Source: Buchnera aphidicola (Thelaxes californica)
GTDB taxonomy: Bacteria; Pseudomonadota; Gammaproteobacteria; Enterobacterales; Enterobacteriaceae
Assembly (NCBI RefSeq): GCF_005080825.1
Contig: NZ_CP034852.1
Location: forward strand, 259,033-323,032
DNA length: 64,000 nt
Reading direction: 5' to 3'
The notes below the pieces were generated by a model that saw nothing but the letters and a program-made list of their open reading frames with translations, was not told the origin of the DNA and did no database searches. Positions 49,719 to 59,253 of this stretch are shown here, piece after piece. Position numbers and translations under genes: made by a program. How positions within the stretch are numbered: position 1 is the stretch's first letter; every line of letters starts with the position of its first letter.

Positions 49719-50663
49719 ATGAATATTGTGATTATGTTTCCAGGACAAGGACATTATTCTCCTAAATCTATTTATCAACTTAATTTAAATTTTCCTATAA
49801 TTAAAAAAACTTTTATAGAAGCTTCTGAATATGCTAAAGTAGATTTATGGAAAATTATAAAAAAAAATAAAAACAAAAAATATCACATAGGTACTCAAGT
49901 TCTTTTATTAACAATTTGTATTGCAATATATAAAATGTGGAACTCAATGAGTATAATACATCCTTTTTTAATGATTGGTCATAGTTTAGGAGAATATGCT
50001 GCTTTAGTTTGTGCTAAAACTATTAATTTTTCAGATGCAATTAATATTGTTATGATTAGAGAAAAATTGATGTTAGAAAGTACAAATTATACAAAAGGAA
50101 GAATGTGTGCTATTTTAGGTTTAAAACAAAAATATATATTGAAAATATGTCAAACTATTTCTTCAAAAACAGAAATTGTATCAATTGCTAGTGTTAATAC
50201 TGACAATCAAATAATTATTGCAGGCAATGTAAATGGAGTGATGAATGCTATACAATTATGTAAATTATATGGATCTTCACATCATATTATTTTACCTATA
50301 AAAGTTGCTTCACATTGTATATTAATGTATAAAGTAGCTAAACAACTTAAAAATGTAATTAGTACTTATGTTTTTAAAAAACCTATGTATAAAATATTAA
50401 ATCCACTTTCAATTGCATACTATACTGATGTAATTAATATAAAAAGTGCATTAGTTAAACATTTAATATATACAATTAATTGGAAAGATTGTATCTTATA
50501 CTTAAAAAAAAAAAAGGTTTCTTTATTTTTAGAAATAAGTTCTAATTGTATCTTAACTAATATTAATAAAAAAATTATAAAAACATCAACAATATCTCTA
50601 AATCATTATTCAAATTTTGTACAAGCGATGAATATAATAATGAAAAAAAAAAAATTGCATTGA
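49719..50663 (+). CDS. fabD: Malonyl-CoA:ACP transacylase
   Basis: Loads malonyl groups onto acyl carrier protein for fatty acid elongation. The 314-residue product (E. coli 309) has the N-terminal MFPGQGHYSPK oxyanion segment, the nucleophile serine in GHSLGEYAAL near residue 92, and IASVNTDNQIIIAGN. The C terminus ends MNIIMKKKKLH in a run of 12 A; the same ATG codons near 50628-50640 appear to be the start region of fabG, so the two genes overlap or are translationally coupled. Confidence 0.95.
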   Translation: MNIVIMFPGQGHYSPKSIYQLNLNFPIIKKTFIEASEYAKVDLWKIIKKNKNKKYHIGTQVLLLTICIAIYKMWNSMSIIHPFLMIGHSLGEYAALVCAKTINFSDAINIVMIREKLMLESTNYTKGRMCAILGLKQKYILKICQTISSKTEIVSIASVNTDNQIIIAGNVNGVMNAIQLCKLYGSSHHIILPIKVASHCILMYKVAKQLKNVISTYVFKKPMYKILNPLSIAYYTDVINIKSALVKHLIYTINWKDCILYLKKKKVSLFLEISSNCILTNINKKIIKTSTISLNHYSNFVQAMNIIMKKKKLH

Positions 50664-51370
50664 TTACAGGTGCAAATAAAGGAATTGGTTATAATATTGC
50701 TAAATATTTTTCTCGAAACGGGATAACAGTGATAGGTACTTCTACATCTTTACAAGGTGTAAAAAAAATAAATAAAACACTAAAAAATGTCGGTCATGGG
50801 GTAATATTAAATATAAATCAAACAAAAAAAATTAAAAAAACCATAAATTATATTTACAAAAAATATGGTATTATTGATATTTTAATAAATAATGCATCTA
50901 TTCATTCTGATAATTTATTATTAAAAATGTTACCAAAAGAATGGGATAATGTTATTAAGACAAATTTAAGTTCATTATTTTATCTTTGTAAATATGTTAT
51001 TTGTAATATGATGAAACAAAGATATGGAAGAATTATTACAATTAGTTCTATAATAGGTACAACAGGAAACATAGGTCAAATTAATTATTCTACTACTAAA
51101 TCAGGAATTATTGGATTTAATAAAACTTTAGCATTAGAAGTGGCTCCATTTGGCATTACAGCCAATGTTGTTTCTCCTGGTGTTATTGATACAGGTATGA
51201 CTAAAAAATTAAATTCTGAACAAAAAAAAAATTTTTTATCAAAAATACCGTTAAAAAGATTTGGAAAAGCACAAGATATCAGTAATGTCGTTTTCTTTTT
51301 GTCTTCACATCAAGCATCTTATATTACTGGTCAAACCATACATGTGAATGGTGGCATGTATTTTAATTAA
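50640..51370 (+). CDS. fabG: 3-oxoacyl-ACP reductase, with a poly-A frame break right after the start codon
   Basis: NADPH-dependent reductase of fatty acid synthesis. The frame carrying the protein has no ATG in front of KIALITGANKGIG, the first strand and cofactor loop. ATG 50640 lies 2 bases out of phase and is followed by 12 A residues (50643-50654). With 13 A the product would be MKKKKIALITGANKGIGYN and 243 residues long, against 244 in E. coli. Without it, the only start in phase is TTG 50660, which would drop the first beta strand. Catalytic residues are intact: ITISSIIGT, Y and K in NYSTTKSG, ANVVSPGVIDTGMT, and ITGQTIHVNGGMYFN at the end. It overlaps the fabD 3' end. Confidence 0.9.
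50643..50654 (+). repeat. A12 tract at the fabD-fabG overlap
   Basis: Twelve A residues directly after ATG 50640-50642. In the written sequence this ATG reads on in the fabD frame and stops at TGA 50661-50663; one extra A puts the same ATG in phase with fabG. Confidence 0.9.
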
Positions 51371-51399
51371 ATTAAATAAACGAGAATAATATAAAAATT

Positions 51400-51636
51400 A
51401 TGGAAAATATTACAAAAACTATAAAAAAAATTATTTCAAAACAATTTGGAATTGAATATGACAAAATTTCCAATAAAACAGATATTACTGTAGATTTAAA
51501 AGCTGATTCATTGGATATGATAGAATTTATAATGGAATTAGAAAATGAATTTGATATAGAAATTTCAGATGAAGATATTAAGGACTTAAACAATGTAGAA
51601 AAAATTGTACAATTTGTGTTTCATCATAGTTGCTAA
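51400..51636 (+). CDS. acpP: Acyl carrier protein
   Basis: Carrier of growing acyl chains through a 4'-phosphopantetheine arm. The 78-residue product has exactly the E. coli length. The attachment serine is S37 in LKADSLDMIEFIMELE; the acidic recognition helix (EFDIEISDEDIKDL) is intact. It follows fabG by 29 bases; fabF, which follows in E. coli, is not here, and the next recognisable sequence is the decayed tmk. Confidence 0.98.
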   Translation: MENITKTIKKIISKQFGIEYDKISNKTDITVDLKADSLDMIEFIMELENEFDIEISDEDIKDLNNVEKIVQFVFHHSC

Positions 51637-51783
51637 AAAAATAATAAGATTATTGAAATATCAGTCAGAATGATTAAATTGTATAAAAATTCTAACAAAT
51701 AATTGCTTTATTCATAATAGTATATACTTTTGTTAATTTAATTATAATTTTAATAACATAATTTTAAATAAATATATTTAATT

Positions 51784-52390
51784 ATGATAAAAAAAAAATC
51801 AATTCATTGTGATAGAAGATATTGAAGGATCTAAAAAAAAGAATCATGTAAAATAAATCAAAAAATATTAAAAAATGGTATTAATAATCTTCTCGTAGTT
51901 AGAGAAATAAAAAGTACTATTATAGAAAAATAATTAAGAAATATTATTAAATCATGCTAAAAAAAAATTTTTTTACATAAAAACTGAATTATTACTACTT
52001 TATGCTTTTAGAATTCAATTAGTTGAAAATGTTATTAAACCTGATTTAACAAAAGTTTATACAGTAATAGGAATTAGACATAATTGTTCCTCCTTATCTT
52101 ATTAAGGAGGATTAAGTATTAACTTTGAAGATATTCAAGTATTACAAAAAAATATCTTTACAAAATTTTTCTCTAAGTTTAACAATTTATTTAAATATTA
52201 AATCAAAAATAGTATTGCAAAAAATATATACACTCTAATCTTGATAAAATTAAAAACATATCTCTTTTTTATTAAAACTAAAAACAGTTATTTAAAACTC
52301 ATTAAAAATGATTAACTATAGTTTTTATTAATGCAGAAAAAAAAATATAATAAAAGATTACTTGGAGTTAATTATAAAAAATGGATATAA
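51784..52390 (+). pseudogene. tmk: Decayed thymidylate kinase gene
   Basis: Thymidylate kinase converts dTMP to dTDP. Its remains can be read across three frames in the correct order: FIVIEDIEGSKKKN (family YIVIEGLEGAGKTT, so the P-loop is lost), LKNGINNLLVVREIKST (family FTREPGGT region, motif lost), TELLLLYAFRIQLVENVIKP (family [20 protein letters not shown]), YTVIGIRHNCSSLSY (family WVIGDRHDLSTQAY, Asp of DRH lost), then a stop, GGLSINFED, and LTIYLNIKSKIVLQKI (family LTLYLDVTPEVGLKRA). Several stops and frameshifts occur. It sits exactly where tmk belongs, before holB, and its terminal TAA would overlap the holB start. Functional loss is certain from the sequence. Confidence 0.93.
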
Positions 52391-53369
52391 AAAAAAAAAA
52401 TGTACCATGGTATCCTTGGTTAAATGAACATTATAAAAAAATTATTACACAATATTATGGTAAAAAAAATCATCCAGTATTATTAATACAATCTTCACCA
52501 GGTATAGGAATATATTCTTTAGTATGGGCAATTAATAAATGGTTGTTATGTTCTAAAAAAAAAAATTTAAAAGTTGTGGAAAATGTTTAGATTGTTCTTT
52601 AATATTATCTGAAACTCATCCAGACTGGTATTTTTTAAAAAAAAACAATAATAATATTGAAATGGATACTATTCAAAAAACTATTAATCATATATCAAAA
52701 ACATCCAAACAAGGAGGTTTAAAAATTATTTGGATCGATGAACCTATTTCACTTACACATTCATCAAATAATGCTTTATTAAAAACATTAGAAGAGCCTC
52801 CTAATAACACATTTTTTTTTTTAACACACACTCATACTTTAAATAGTTTAAATGCTACATTATATAGTAGATGTTATATATATACAGTTCCTATTCCTGA
52901 TCCAAAAATCAGTTTACATTGGTTAATAAAAAAAACTTCAATTGAAAAAAAAAAATGTAAAATAGCTCTTGATGTTAGTAATAATTATCCTATTGAAGCT
53001 ATAAATTTACTTCAAAGTCATTTATGGAATGAAAGAAAAGATTTTTTTAAAAAATTTTATCTTGCTTGTAAAAAAAAAAATTTCTTTCTTTTATTACCAG
53101 AATTTCAATTAAAAAATTATAATTTAAAAATAGAATGGATTTTTTCAATTTTATTAGATGCCTTAAGATTTCAATATAAAAATTATATTTATATATATAA
53201 TCAAGATCAATTAAAATTAATAAAGAAAATTACAAAATTATTATCTAACAATGACATTGATAAAACAATAAGATCTTGGTTATATTGTAAAAAAATTTTA
53301 TCAACTACTCCTTTCATAAATGTTGAGTTAATTATTGCAAAAGAACTAATTAAATGGACTTTAAATTAA
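52381..53369 (+). CDS. holB: DNA polymerase III delta' subunit, frameshifted at a poly-A run
   Basis: Clamp-loader subunit. ATG 52381 gives MDIKKKNVPWYPWLNEHYKK (E. coli MRWYPWLRPDFEK) to LLCSKKK, after which the frame closes. Homology continues in another frame after 11 A residues (52555-52565): FKSCGKCLDCSLILSETHPDWYFL, which is the zinc module (E. coli HKSCGHCRGCQLMQAGTHPDYYTL), then ISKTSKQGG, ALLKTLEEPPNNTFFFLTH and LYSRCYIY. One extra A unites both into 329 residues (E. coli 334). The zinc-module cysteines lie in the stretch before the second frame's first ATG, so a restart there would lose them. An additional run of 12 A at 52389-52400 is in frame. Confidence 0.9.
52555..52565 (+). repeat. 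A11 tract at the holB frame break
   Basis: Eleven A residues after TCT 52552-52554. Twelve would give CSKKKKFKSCGKC, matching the delta' zinc module; eleven leads to a stop 13 codons later. Confidence 0.9.
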
Positions 53370-53407
53370 TTTAAAAAATATTTATAACATTATTATAAAG
53401 GTATTTT

Positions 53408-54184
53408 ATGTTATTAGTGGATTCTCATTGCCATTTACATCATTTAAAAAAAAAAAATATAAATAGTAAAGAAATTAATGAAATTATCAATTTGGCAAAA
53501 AAAAAAAAAATTCAGTATTTATTAAATGTTGCAGTTTCTATAGATGACTTTCAAAAAATGTTAACTATGATAGTTCCTACCAAAGAAATATTTTATTCAT
53601 GTGGAATTCATCCTTTATATGTTCAACAAAATTGTTTTATAAATAAAGTTGTTGAAAAATTTTCATTATACAAAAAAGTAATTGCAATAGGAGAAACAGG
53701 ATTAGATTTTTATCATCCTATCCATAATCAATTATTACAAAAAAAAATTTTTAAAAAACATATTGATTTAGCTATAAAAATTAATAAACCTATAATAGTA
53801 CATACTCGAAATGCCATGTCAGACACTATAAAAATACTTCAAAACAATAATGCAGAAAAATGTTCAGGAATAGTACATTCATTTACAGATAATATTTCAT
53901 CTGCAAAAAAGATATTAGACTTAGGATTTTACATATCTTTTTCTGGAATTGTTACTTTTAAAAATGCAAATGATGTAAAAAAAATTGCTAAATTTGTTCC
54001 GTTAAATCGTATTTTAATAGAAACAGATTCTCCTTATTTAGCTCCTGTTCCATATCGAGGAAAAGAAAATCAACCAGCTTATTTATATGAAACTGCGAAA
54101 TATATAGCAATGTTAAAAAACATCAGTTTAATAGAATTATCTGAAAATATATTATTCAACTTTAAAAAATTATTTAAATTATAG
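53408..54184 (+). CDS. ycfH: TatD-family metal-dependent hydrolase (YcfH)
   Basis: TatD/YcfH family deoxyribonuclease-like protein. The 258-residue product (E. coli YcfH 265) has the metal motif VDSHCHLHHL at residues 4-13, the GIHPLYV segment, the bridging glutamate in AIGETGLDFY, IVHTRNAMSD, IVHSFTDN, and ILIETDSPYLAPVPYRGKENQPAYL near the C terminus. A run of 14 A (53497-53510) is in frame. It follows holB by 38 bases, as in E. coli. Confidence 0.95.
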   Translation: MLLVDSHCHLHHLKKKNINSKEINEIINLAKKKKIQYLLNVAVSIDDFQKMLTMIVPTKEIFYSCGIHPLYVQQNCFINKVVEKFSLYKKVIAIGETGLDFYHPIHNQLLQKKIFKKHIDLAIKINKPIIVHTRNAMSDTIKILQNNNAEKCSGIVHSFTDNISSAKKILDLGFYISFSGIVTFKNANDVKKIAKFVPLNRILIETDSPYLAPVPYRGKENQPAYLYETAKYIAMLKNISLIELSENILFNFKKLFKL

Positions 54185-54343
54185 TATCAAAAAATGATTT
54201 TTTTTATTAATTTTCAATGACATTAATATTAAAAATAAAAATGCATATTATTGTTAATTTTTGTGTTTTTTATTCAAAAAATAATTTTTAAAAGAGCTCA
54301 TTATTTTTTTTAAAAAAAATTTTATTATTGAAGGATTTTAAAT

Positions 54344-55774
54344 ATGTTTAAACATACATTCGCTAATCTTCAAAAAGTAGGTAAATCTTTGATGCTTCCA
54401 GTATCAGTTTTACCAATTGCTGGACTTTTATTAGGAATAGGATCAGCAAAGTTTCATATGATTCCAGAAATTATATCTCGATTAATGGCAGAAGCAGGAG
54501 GTTCTATATTTACTAATATGCCTTTAATTTTTGCTATAGGAGTAGCTCTAGGTTTCACTAAAAATGATGGAGTTGCAGCACTCGCATCAGTAATTTCATA
54601 CGGTATTATGGTAAAAACAATTTCTGTAATGATTCCAATTTTTTTTAAAATCCCTTTGATTGAAATGCAACATAATCAATTTACAGATACAGGTATTTTT
54701 GGAGGTATTATAGCTGGAATTATTACAGCATATATGTTTAATACTTTTTATCGTATTGAACTACCTGAATATTTAGGTTTTTTTGGAGGGAAAAGATTTA
54801 TTCCTATTATTTCAGGTATTTCTTCTATCTTTTTAGGATGTTTTTTATCCTTCATATGGCCTCCAATAGGAAAGTGTATTCAACATTTTTCCGAATGGGC
54901 AGCATATCAAAATCCTATGCTTGCTTTCGGTATATATGGTTTTGTAGAAAGAAGTTTAGTTCCGTTTGGTTTACATCATATTTGGAATGTTCCCTTTCAA
55001 ATGCAAATTGGAGAATTTAGTAATTCTATGGGGCAATTGTTTCATGGAGATATTGCTCGATATATGGCTGGAGATACAACAGCAGGAAAATTATCTGGAG
55101 GATTTTTATTTAAAATGTACGGTTTACCTGGTGCAGCAATGGCAATATGGCATACTGCAAAAAAAGAAAACAGAAAAAAAATAGGAAGTATCATGATTTC
55201 TGCAGCTTTAACCTCTTTTTTAACTGGTATAACTGAACCAATTGAATTTTCTTTTATCATAGTTGCACCAATATTATATGCTATTCATTCAATTTTAGCA
55301 GGTTTATCTTTTTCTCTCTGTATTTTTTTAGATATGAAATCTGGAACTAGTTTTTCTCATGGGTTTATAGATTTTATGATATTAAGTGGACATAGTCATA
55401 ATATTTGGATGTTTCCTATAGTAGGATTTTTATACGGATTATTATATTATATCATATTTTATATAGTTATTATTAAACTAAATTTAAAAACTCCTGGAAG
55501 AGAAGATGCACAATGTTATAATGTAAATATTGATGACATAACATTTACTCCTCAAATTATCGAAGCATTAGGATCTGCTGATAATATAAAAAATTTAGAT
55601 GCTTGTATTACACGCTTAAGAGTTACTGTAAAATCGTCTAAAAAAGTAAATTCAATAACATTAAAAAAATTAGGTGCAACTGCAGTATTAATTTCAGGGT
55701 CTGGAATACAGGTTGTATTTGGAACAAAATCAGATAATATTAAAACTAAAATAGACGAATATTTAAAAAAATGA
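54344..55774 (+). CDS. ptsG: PTS glucose transporter, EIICB
   Basis: Imports and phosphorylates glucose using phosphate from HPr via IIA. The 476-residue product has E. coli length (477). The IIC membrane domain (about 1-385) includes [59 protein letters not shown] and [10 protein letters not shown]. The IIB domain has the phosphorylated cysteine C421 in [11 protein letters not shown] and ends [26 protein letters not shown] hairpin follows at 55820-55870. No Mlc/NagC-type operator can be supported upstream. Confidence 0.98.
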   Translation: MFKHTFANLQKVGKSLMLPVSVLPIAGLLLGIGSAKFHMIPEIISRLMAEAGGSIFTNMPLIFAIGVALGFTKNDGVAALASVISYGIMVKTISVMIPIFFKIPLIEMQHNQFTDTGIFGGIIAGIITAYMFNTFYRIELPEYLGFFGGKRFIPIISGISSIFLGCFLSFIWPPIGKCIQHFSEWAAYQNPMLAFGIYGFVERSLVPFGLHHIWNVPFQMQIGEFSNSMGQLFHGDIARYMAGDTTAGKLSGGFLFKMYGLPGAAMAIWHTAKKENRKKIGSIMISAALTSFLTGITEPIEFSFIIVAPILYAIHSILAGLSFSLCIFLDMKSGTSFSHGFIDFMILSGHSHNIWMFPIVGFLYGLLYYIIFYIVIIKLNLKTPGREDAQCYNVNIDDITFTPQIIEALGSADNIKNLDACITRLRVTVKSSKKVNSITLKKLGATAVLISGSGIQVVFGTKSDNIKTKIDEYLKK

Positions 55775-55819
55775 TATTTTTTAAATATTTTATTTTTAAT
55801 ACAACTATGACTGTTTAAA

Positions 55820-55870
55820 CAAAAAATAAGGATTGGTAAGTAATGATTAAAATCCAAACCTTGTTTTTTG
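55820..55870 (+). terminator. Hairpin between ptsG and hinT
   Basis: Arms 55820-55836 and 55854-55870 pair over 17 positions with one mismatch and one G-U wobble, around a 17-base loop. The distal arm contains TTTTTT. It starts 46 bases after the ptsG stop and ends just before the hinT ribosome binding region, so it probably ends the ptsG message. Confidence 0.6.
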
Positions 55871-55887
55871 AAAAAAAAGAGTAAATT

Positions 55888-56241
55888 ATGATAAAAGAAA
55901 CAATTTTTTCTAAAATTATTAATACACCAAAAAATAAAAAAATTTTATATCAAAATAAATTAGTAACGGTATTTGAAGATAAACAACCGCAAGCGTTAAT
56001 ACATTTATTAATCGTTTCTAATACAATTATTCATTCACTTAATGAAATCAATAAAGAAAATAATATTATATTATTAGAAATGATGGAAATTGCCATTAAA
56101 ATGGCAAAAAAAATGAATATTGATAAATCAGGTTATCGAATTATCATAAATTGTAAAAAAAACGGAGGGCAAGAAATTCCTCATTTACATATACATTTAT
56201 TAGGAGGAGAATTTTTAGGTCCAATATTACATAAAAAATAA
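55888..56241 (+). CDS. hinT: Purine nucleoside phosphoramidase HinT
   Basis: HIT-family hydrolase of AMP-lysine and related phosphoramidates. The 117-residue product (E. coli 119) carries the histidine triad H99, H101, H103 in PHLHIHLLGG, and the conserved VFEDKQPQALIHLLIV segment near residue 30. Its older name is ycfF. It is followed by a hairpin and converges with asnS. Confidence 0.96.
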   Translation: MIKETIFSKIINTPKNKKILYQNKLVTVFEDKQPQALIHLLIVSNTIIHSLNEINKENNIILLEMMEIAIKMAKKMNIDKSGYRIIINCKKNGGQEIPHLHIHLLGGEFLGPILHKK

Positions 56242-56298
56242 AAATATTTTTTTAAAAATATAAATATTTCAAAATTTGATAAAAATACATATTTGAAT

Positions 56299-56352
56299 AA
56301 TAATATTAATTCCCAATAAGTTTTTTGTGCCTTAGTTGGAATTAATATTATT
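56299..56352. terminator. Bidirectional hairpin between hinT and asnS
   Basis: Arms 56299-56313 and 56338-56352 are exact reverse complements (15 bp); a further TAAG/CTTA pairing inside extends the stem past an internal mismatch. It lies between the stops of two convergent genes and is flanked by T-rich sequence on the plus strand and A-rich on the other, as a two-way terminator would be. Confidence 0.65.
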
Positions 56353-56356
56353 ATTT

Positions 56357-57760
56357 TTAAAAATTAGCGTGATTAACTGTCCTTGGAAAAGGAATAACAT
56401 CTCTGATATTATTTATACCTGTTATATACATTAATAATCTTTCAAAACCTATACCAAAACCAGAATGAGGAACTGTTCCATATTTACGTAAATCACGATA
56501 CCACCAATAATCTTTCTTATTTAGACCTAATTCCCTTATTCTAGAATCTAGAATATCTAAACGTTCTTCTCGTTGAGATCCTCCAATTATTTCTCCTATA
56601 TAAGGAAATAAAATATCCATAGCAGCAACAGTTTGATTATCATCATTTATTCGCATATAAAATGCTTTCAATTTTTTTGGAAAATCAATGATAGCAATAA
56701 TTGAATAATTAAAATATTTCTCTACAAGAAATCGCTCTTGATCAGAATTTAAATCATCTCCAAATAATATTTTTTTCTTTAAAAAAGAACAATGTTTATT
56801 TAAAATATTTATAGCTTTACTATATGTTAAAATAATAATTTTAGTATTAATAGATTTTACAATTCTTTCTGAAATATTTATATTTAATAATTTTGACAAT
56901 ATTTCTAATTCAATAGCGTTTTTTTTTAAAACTTCTTTTAACGTATATTTAATTAACTTTTCTGCAAAATTTAAAATGTTATGCATATTAAAAAATGCAG
57001 CTTCTACTTCTAACATCCAAAATTCAGATAAATGTCTACTGGTATTAGAATTTTCTGCTCTAAAAGTAGGTCCAAAATTATATACTCTTGAAAGAGAACA
57101 AGCATACGATTCTAAAGTTAATTGACCTGATACTGTTAAATAAGCATCCTGGTTAAAAAATTTTTCATAAATATTTTTTTGATTATTTGTACAATTTTTT
57201 ATTGTTTTTTTATTTTTAACACATACATGAAATATTTCTCCAGTTCCTTCAGCATCAAGACTAGTAATAATAGGAGTAGGAATCCAATAAAAATTGTTGT
57301 GATATAAAAAAGAATGAATACTTTGAATAAGAATATTACGTATTCTAGTAATAGCAAGAATTAAATTAGTTCTAGGTCGAAGATGACTAAAATTTCTTAA
57401 ATGTTCTAAAGTATGTTTTTTAGAAGTGATAGGGTAATGATTAGAATTTTTTATTTTTCCAATAATTTTTATTGTATTAGATAAAATTTCATATTTTTGT
57501 TGGATTCCTTTTGATAAAACTAATATTCCATTTATAGAAATAGAATAACCTGTAGTAATAGTTAAAATTTCATTTTTGTAATTAATTAATTTTTTATTTG
57601 CAATAACTTGAATAGATTGTGATGTTGATCCATCTTGTATATCTAAAAAAGAAATTCCTATTTTTGAACTTCTTTTATTTTTTACCCATCCTTTAATTAA
57701 AATATTACTATTTATTGGAACTAATTCTTTATATATATCAGATATTAAACTTATTTTCAT
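56357..57760 (-). CDS. asnS: Asparaginyl-tRNA synthetase
   Basis: Class II synthetase for tRNA-Asn. I choose ATG 57758-57760 (MKISLISDIYKELVPINSN), which has AAGGAAAA just upstream; the frame runs 24 codons further without support. The product has 467 residues (E. coli 466). An N-terminal anticodon-binding OB fold has IKGWVKNKRSSKIGISFLDIQDGS; the core has HLRPRTN, LTVSGQLTLESYA, motif 2 in FGPTFRAENSNTSRHLSEFWMLEVE, IIGGSQREERLDIL, and motif 3 SGFGIGFERLLMYITG. Complete. Confidence 0.97.
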   Translation of the reverse strand: MKISLISDIYKELVPINSNILIKGWVKNKRSSKIGISFLDIQDGSTSQSIQVIANKKLINYKNEILTITTGYSISINGILVLSKGIQQKYEILSNTIKIIGKIKNSNHYPITSKKHTLEHLRNFSHLRPRTNLILAITRIRNILIQSIHSFLYHNNFYWIPTPIITSLDAEGTGEIFHVCVKNKKTIKNCTNNQKNIYEKFFNQDAYLTVSGQLTLESYACSLSRVYNFGPTFRAENSNTSRHLSEFWMLEVEAAFFNMHNILNFAEKLIKYTLKEVLKKNAIELEILSKLLNINISERIVKSINTKIIILTYSKAINILNKHCSFLKKKILFGDDLNSDQERFLVEKYFNYSIIAIIDFPKKLKAFYMRINDDNQTVAAMDILFPYIGEIIGGSQREERLDILDSRIRELGLNKKDYWWYRDLRKYGTVPHSGFGIGFERLLMYITGINNIRDVIPFPRTVNHANF

Positions 57761-58211
57761 TGTTTTCCTTGAAAAATATATATCTATAATGTGAATTAAT
57801 AACAGACGAATATTACAATTTAATAAATACAAATTTTTTTAATATTGAAAATATTTATATTTTAATTTTATATATAAAAAAACTACAATGTTATCATTTT
57901 AATTAAATTTTAAATATTTGATTACTAATGTAATTTAATGAATAATTAAATAAAAATTATAAAATTATTTAAAATGAATATTACATTATAATTATGTTCA
58001 TAAAAAATTTACAATAAATTTTTATTGTAAATTTTTCTTACTTATTACGTTTAATATATATGTTTATTTTTTATAAAAATTAATATATAACAATCCAATA
58101 CATTATAATATTGTAAAAATAATCAAATTGAATTTAACATTTTTATTAAAATATCTTAAAATGTTTAAAATTATTTATTGTTATATATCTAATCAACATT
58201 ATTGTTTTATT
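57761..58211. other. Intergenic region between trhO and asnS
   Basis: 451 bases with no recognisable gene. Some Buchnera strains have pyrD near here as far as I recall, but no dihydroorotate dehydrogenase motif is readable. It contains a near-continuous palindrome at 58003-58036. Confidence 0.5.
58003..58036. terminator. Palindromic hairpin downstream of trhO
   Basis: Arms 58003-58018 and 58021-58036 are exact reverse complements (16 bases) with only two bases between them, so a stem of about 14 bp with a small loop would form. On the minus strand it is about 175 bases after the trhO stop and about 240 bases before asnS, where it could end the trhO message. Confidence 0.5.
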
Positions 58212-59156
58212 TTAAAAAGAAGAAACACATTTTTTAGAACAATAATTTTTATATTGTATATTACAATTCATACATTGAATAAAAAGATTATTACATATAC
58301 TATTTTTACAATTGATATAATTATCACATTTTTTTTTACAATGTCGACACTGTCCTAAAGTATCATATGATACATGTTCAATCATACGTGCATCAAATAC
58401 AAAATTAGCTCCTTTAAAATGTACTTCTATATTTTTTTTTCTCGCATCATGTACATAACCAATGATACCGTTTTTCACTTGATATATTTTTTTAAATTTG
58501 TTAAATAATAACCAAGAAGCAGCTTTTTCACATCGAATGCCACCAGTACAATATAATACAATATTTTTTTCTTGAAATCTTTTTAACTGAGAAACAATAT
58601 TTTTCATTGTTTCACTAAAAGTGTTAGAAGAAATATGCAAAGCATTATTAAAATGACCAATTTGAAATTCATAATCATTTCTAACATCAACAAAAATGGT
58701 ATCTGGATCATTTATCATACAATTTACTTGAATAGCATTTAAATAATTTTTTAATTTTGTTGAATCAAAAAAGTTATGTTGCAGATTATCTTGAACAATT
58801 TTTTTTTTTACTTTAACAATTAATAAAAAAAAAGCATTTGGTTTGTTTTCTAATGCTTCGTTAAAATTTAAATTTTTTAAATTATCATGTAAATTACGTA
58901 TAAAATTTTTCATAATAAAATAATTTTTATTAGGAACACTAACTTGAGCATTAATACCCTCAGAAGATATATATACTCTTCCCAAAACATTAATTGTAGA
59001 AAAAAATAAATACAATATATCTCTTGTTATACCAACATCCTTAATAAAAAAATACTTATAAAATGAAACAATAATATAGTTATTATATTGATTTAATATT
59101 TTTTTTTTTAAAATTTTTTTTGGAATAGTATTATGTAAAATAATCAAATTAAACAC
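58212..59156 (-). CDS. trhO: tRNA uridine(34) hydroxylase TrhO (YceA)
   Basis: Rhodanese-family enzyme that in E. coli makes 5-hydroxyuridine at position 34 of tRNA. The 314-residue product is shorter than E. coli YceA (350). It has the N-terminal UPF0176 domain (about 20-115), the rhodanese domain with the active cysteine in VLYCTGGIRCEKAASWL (about residue 205), and a C-terminal cysteine-rich putative zinc region (about 270-312, with CRHCKKKC, CKNSIC, CMNC and CSKKC). Alone on the minus strand between asnS and valS. Confidence 0.93.
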   Translation of the reverse strand: MFNLIILHNTIPKKILKKKILNQYNNYIIVSFYKYFFIKDVGITRDILYLFFSTINVLGRVYISSEGINAQVSVPNKNYFIMKNFIRNLHDNLKNLNFNEALENKPNAFFLLIVKVKKKIVQDNLQHNFFDSTKLKNYLNAIQVNCMINDPDTIFVDVRNDYEFQIGHFNNALHISSNTFSETMKNIVSQLKRFQEKNIVLYCTGGIRCEKAASWLLFNKFKKIYQVKNGIIGYVHDARKKNIEVHFKGANFVFDARMIEHVSYDTLGQCRHCKKKCDNYINCKNSICNNLFIQCMNCNIQYKNYCSKKCVSSF

Positions 59157-59253
59157 CCTATATATTTTTTAAATATAAAATATATTACAATTAAAAATAT
59201 TCAATAAAAAAATAAAAAATTAATGATTAATTTAATAAATTATTTTAAAAAAA

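Noticed and set aside
50660..51370. fabG starting at TTG 50660
   Set aside because: It would remove the first beta strand KIAL before the TGANKGIG cofactor loop and lacks a placed ribosome binding site. ATG 50640 plus one A gives the normal 243 residues.
57761..57832. 24 extra N-terminal codons on asnS
   Set aside because: No homology, and ATG 57760 has an AAGGA site just upstream and matches the family start.
58128..58358. 76-codon plus-strand frame at the end of trhO
   Set aside because: Hydrophobic by virtue of A+T content and antisense to the cysteine-rich trhO end.
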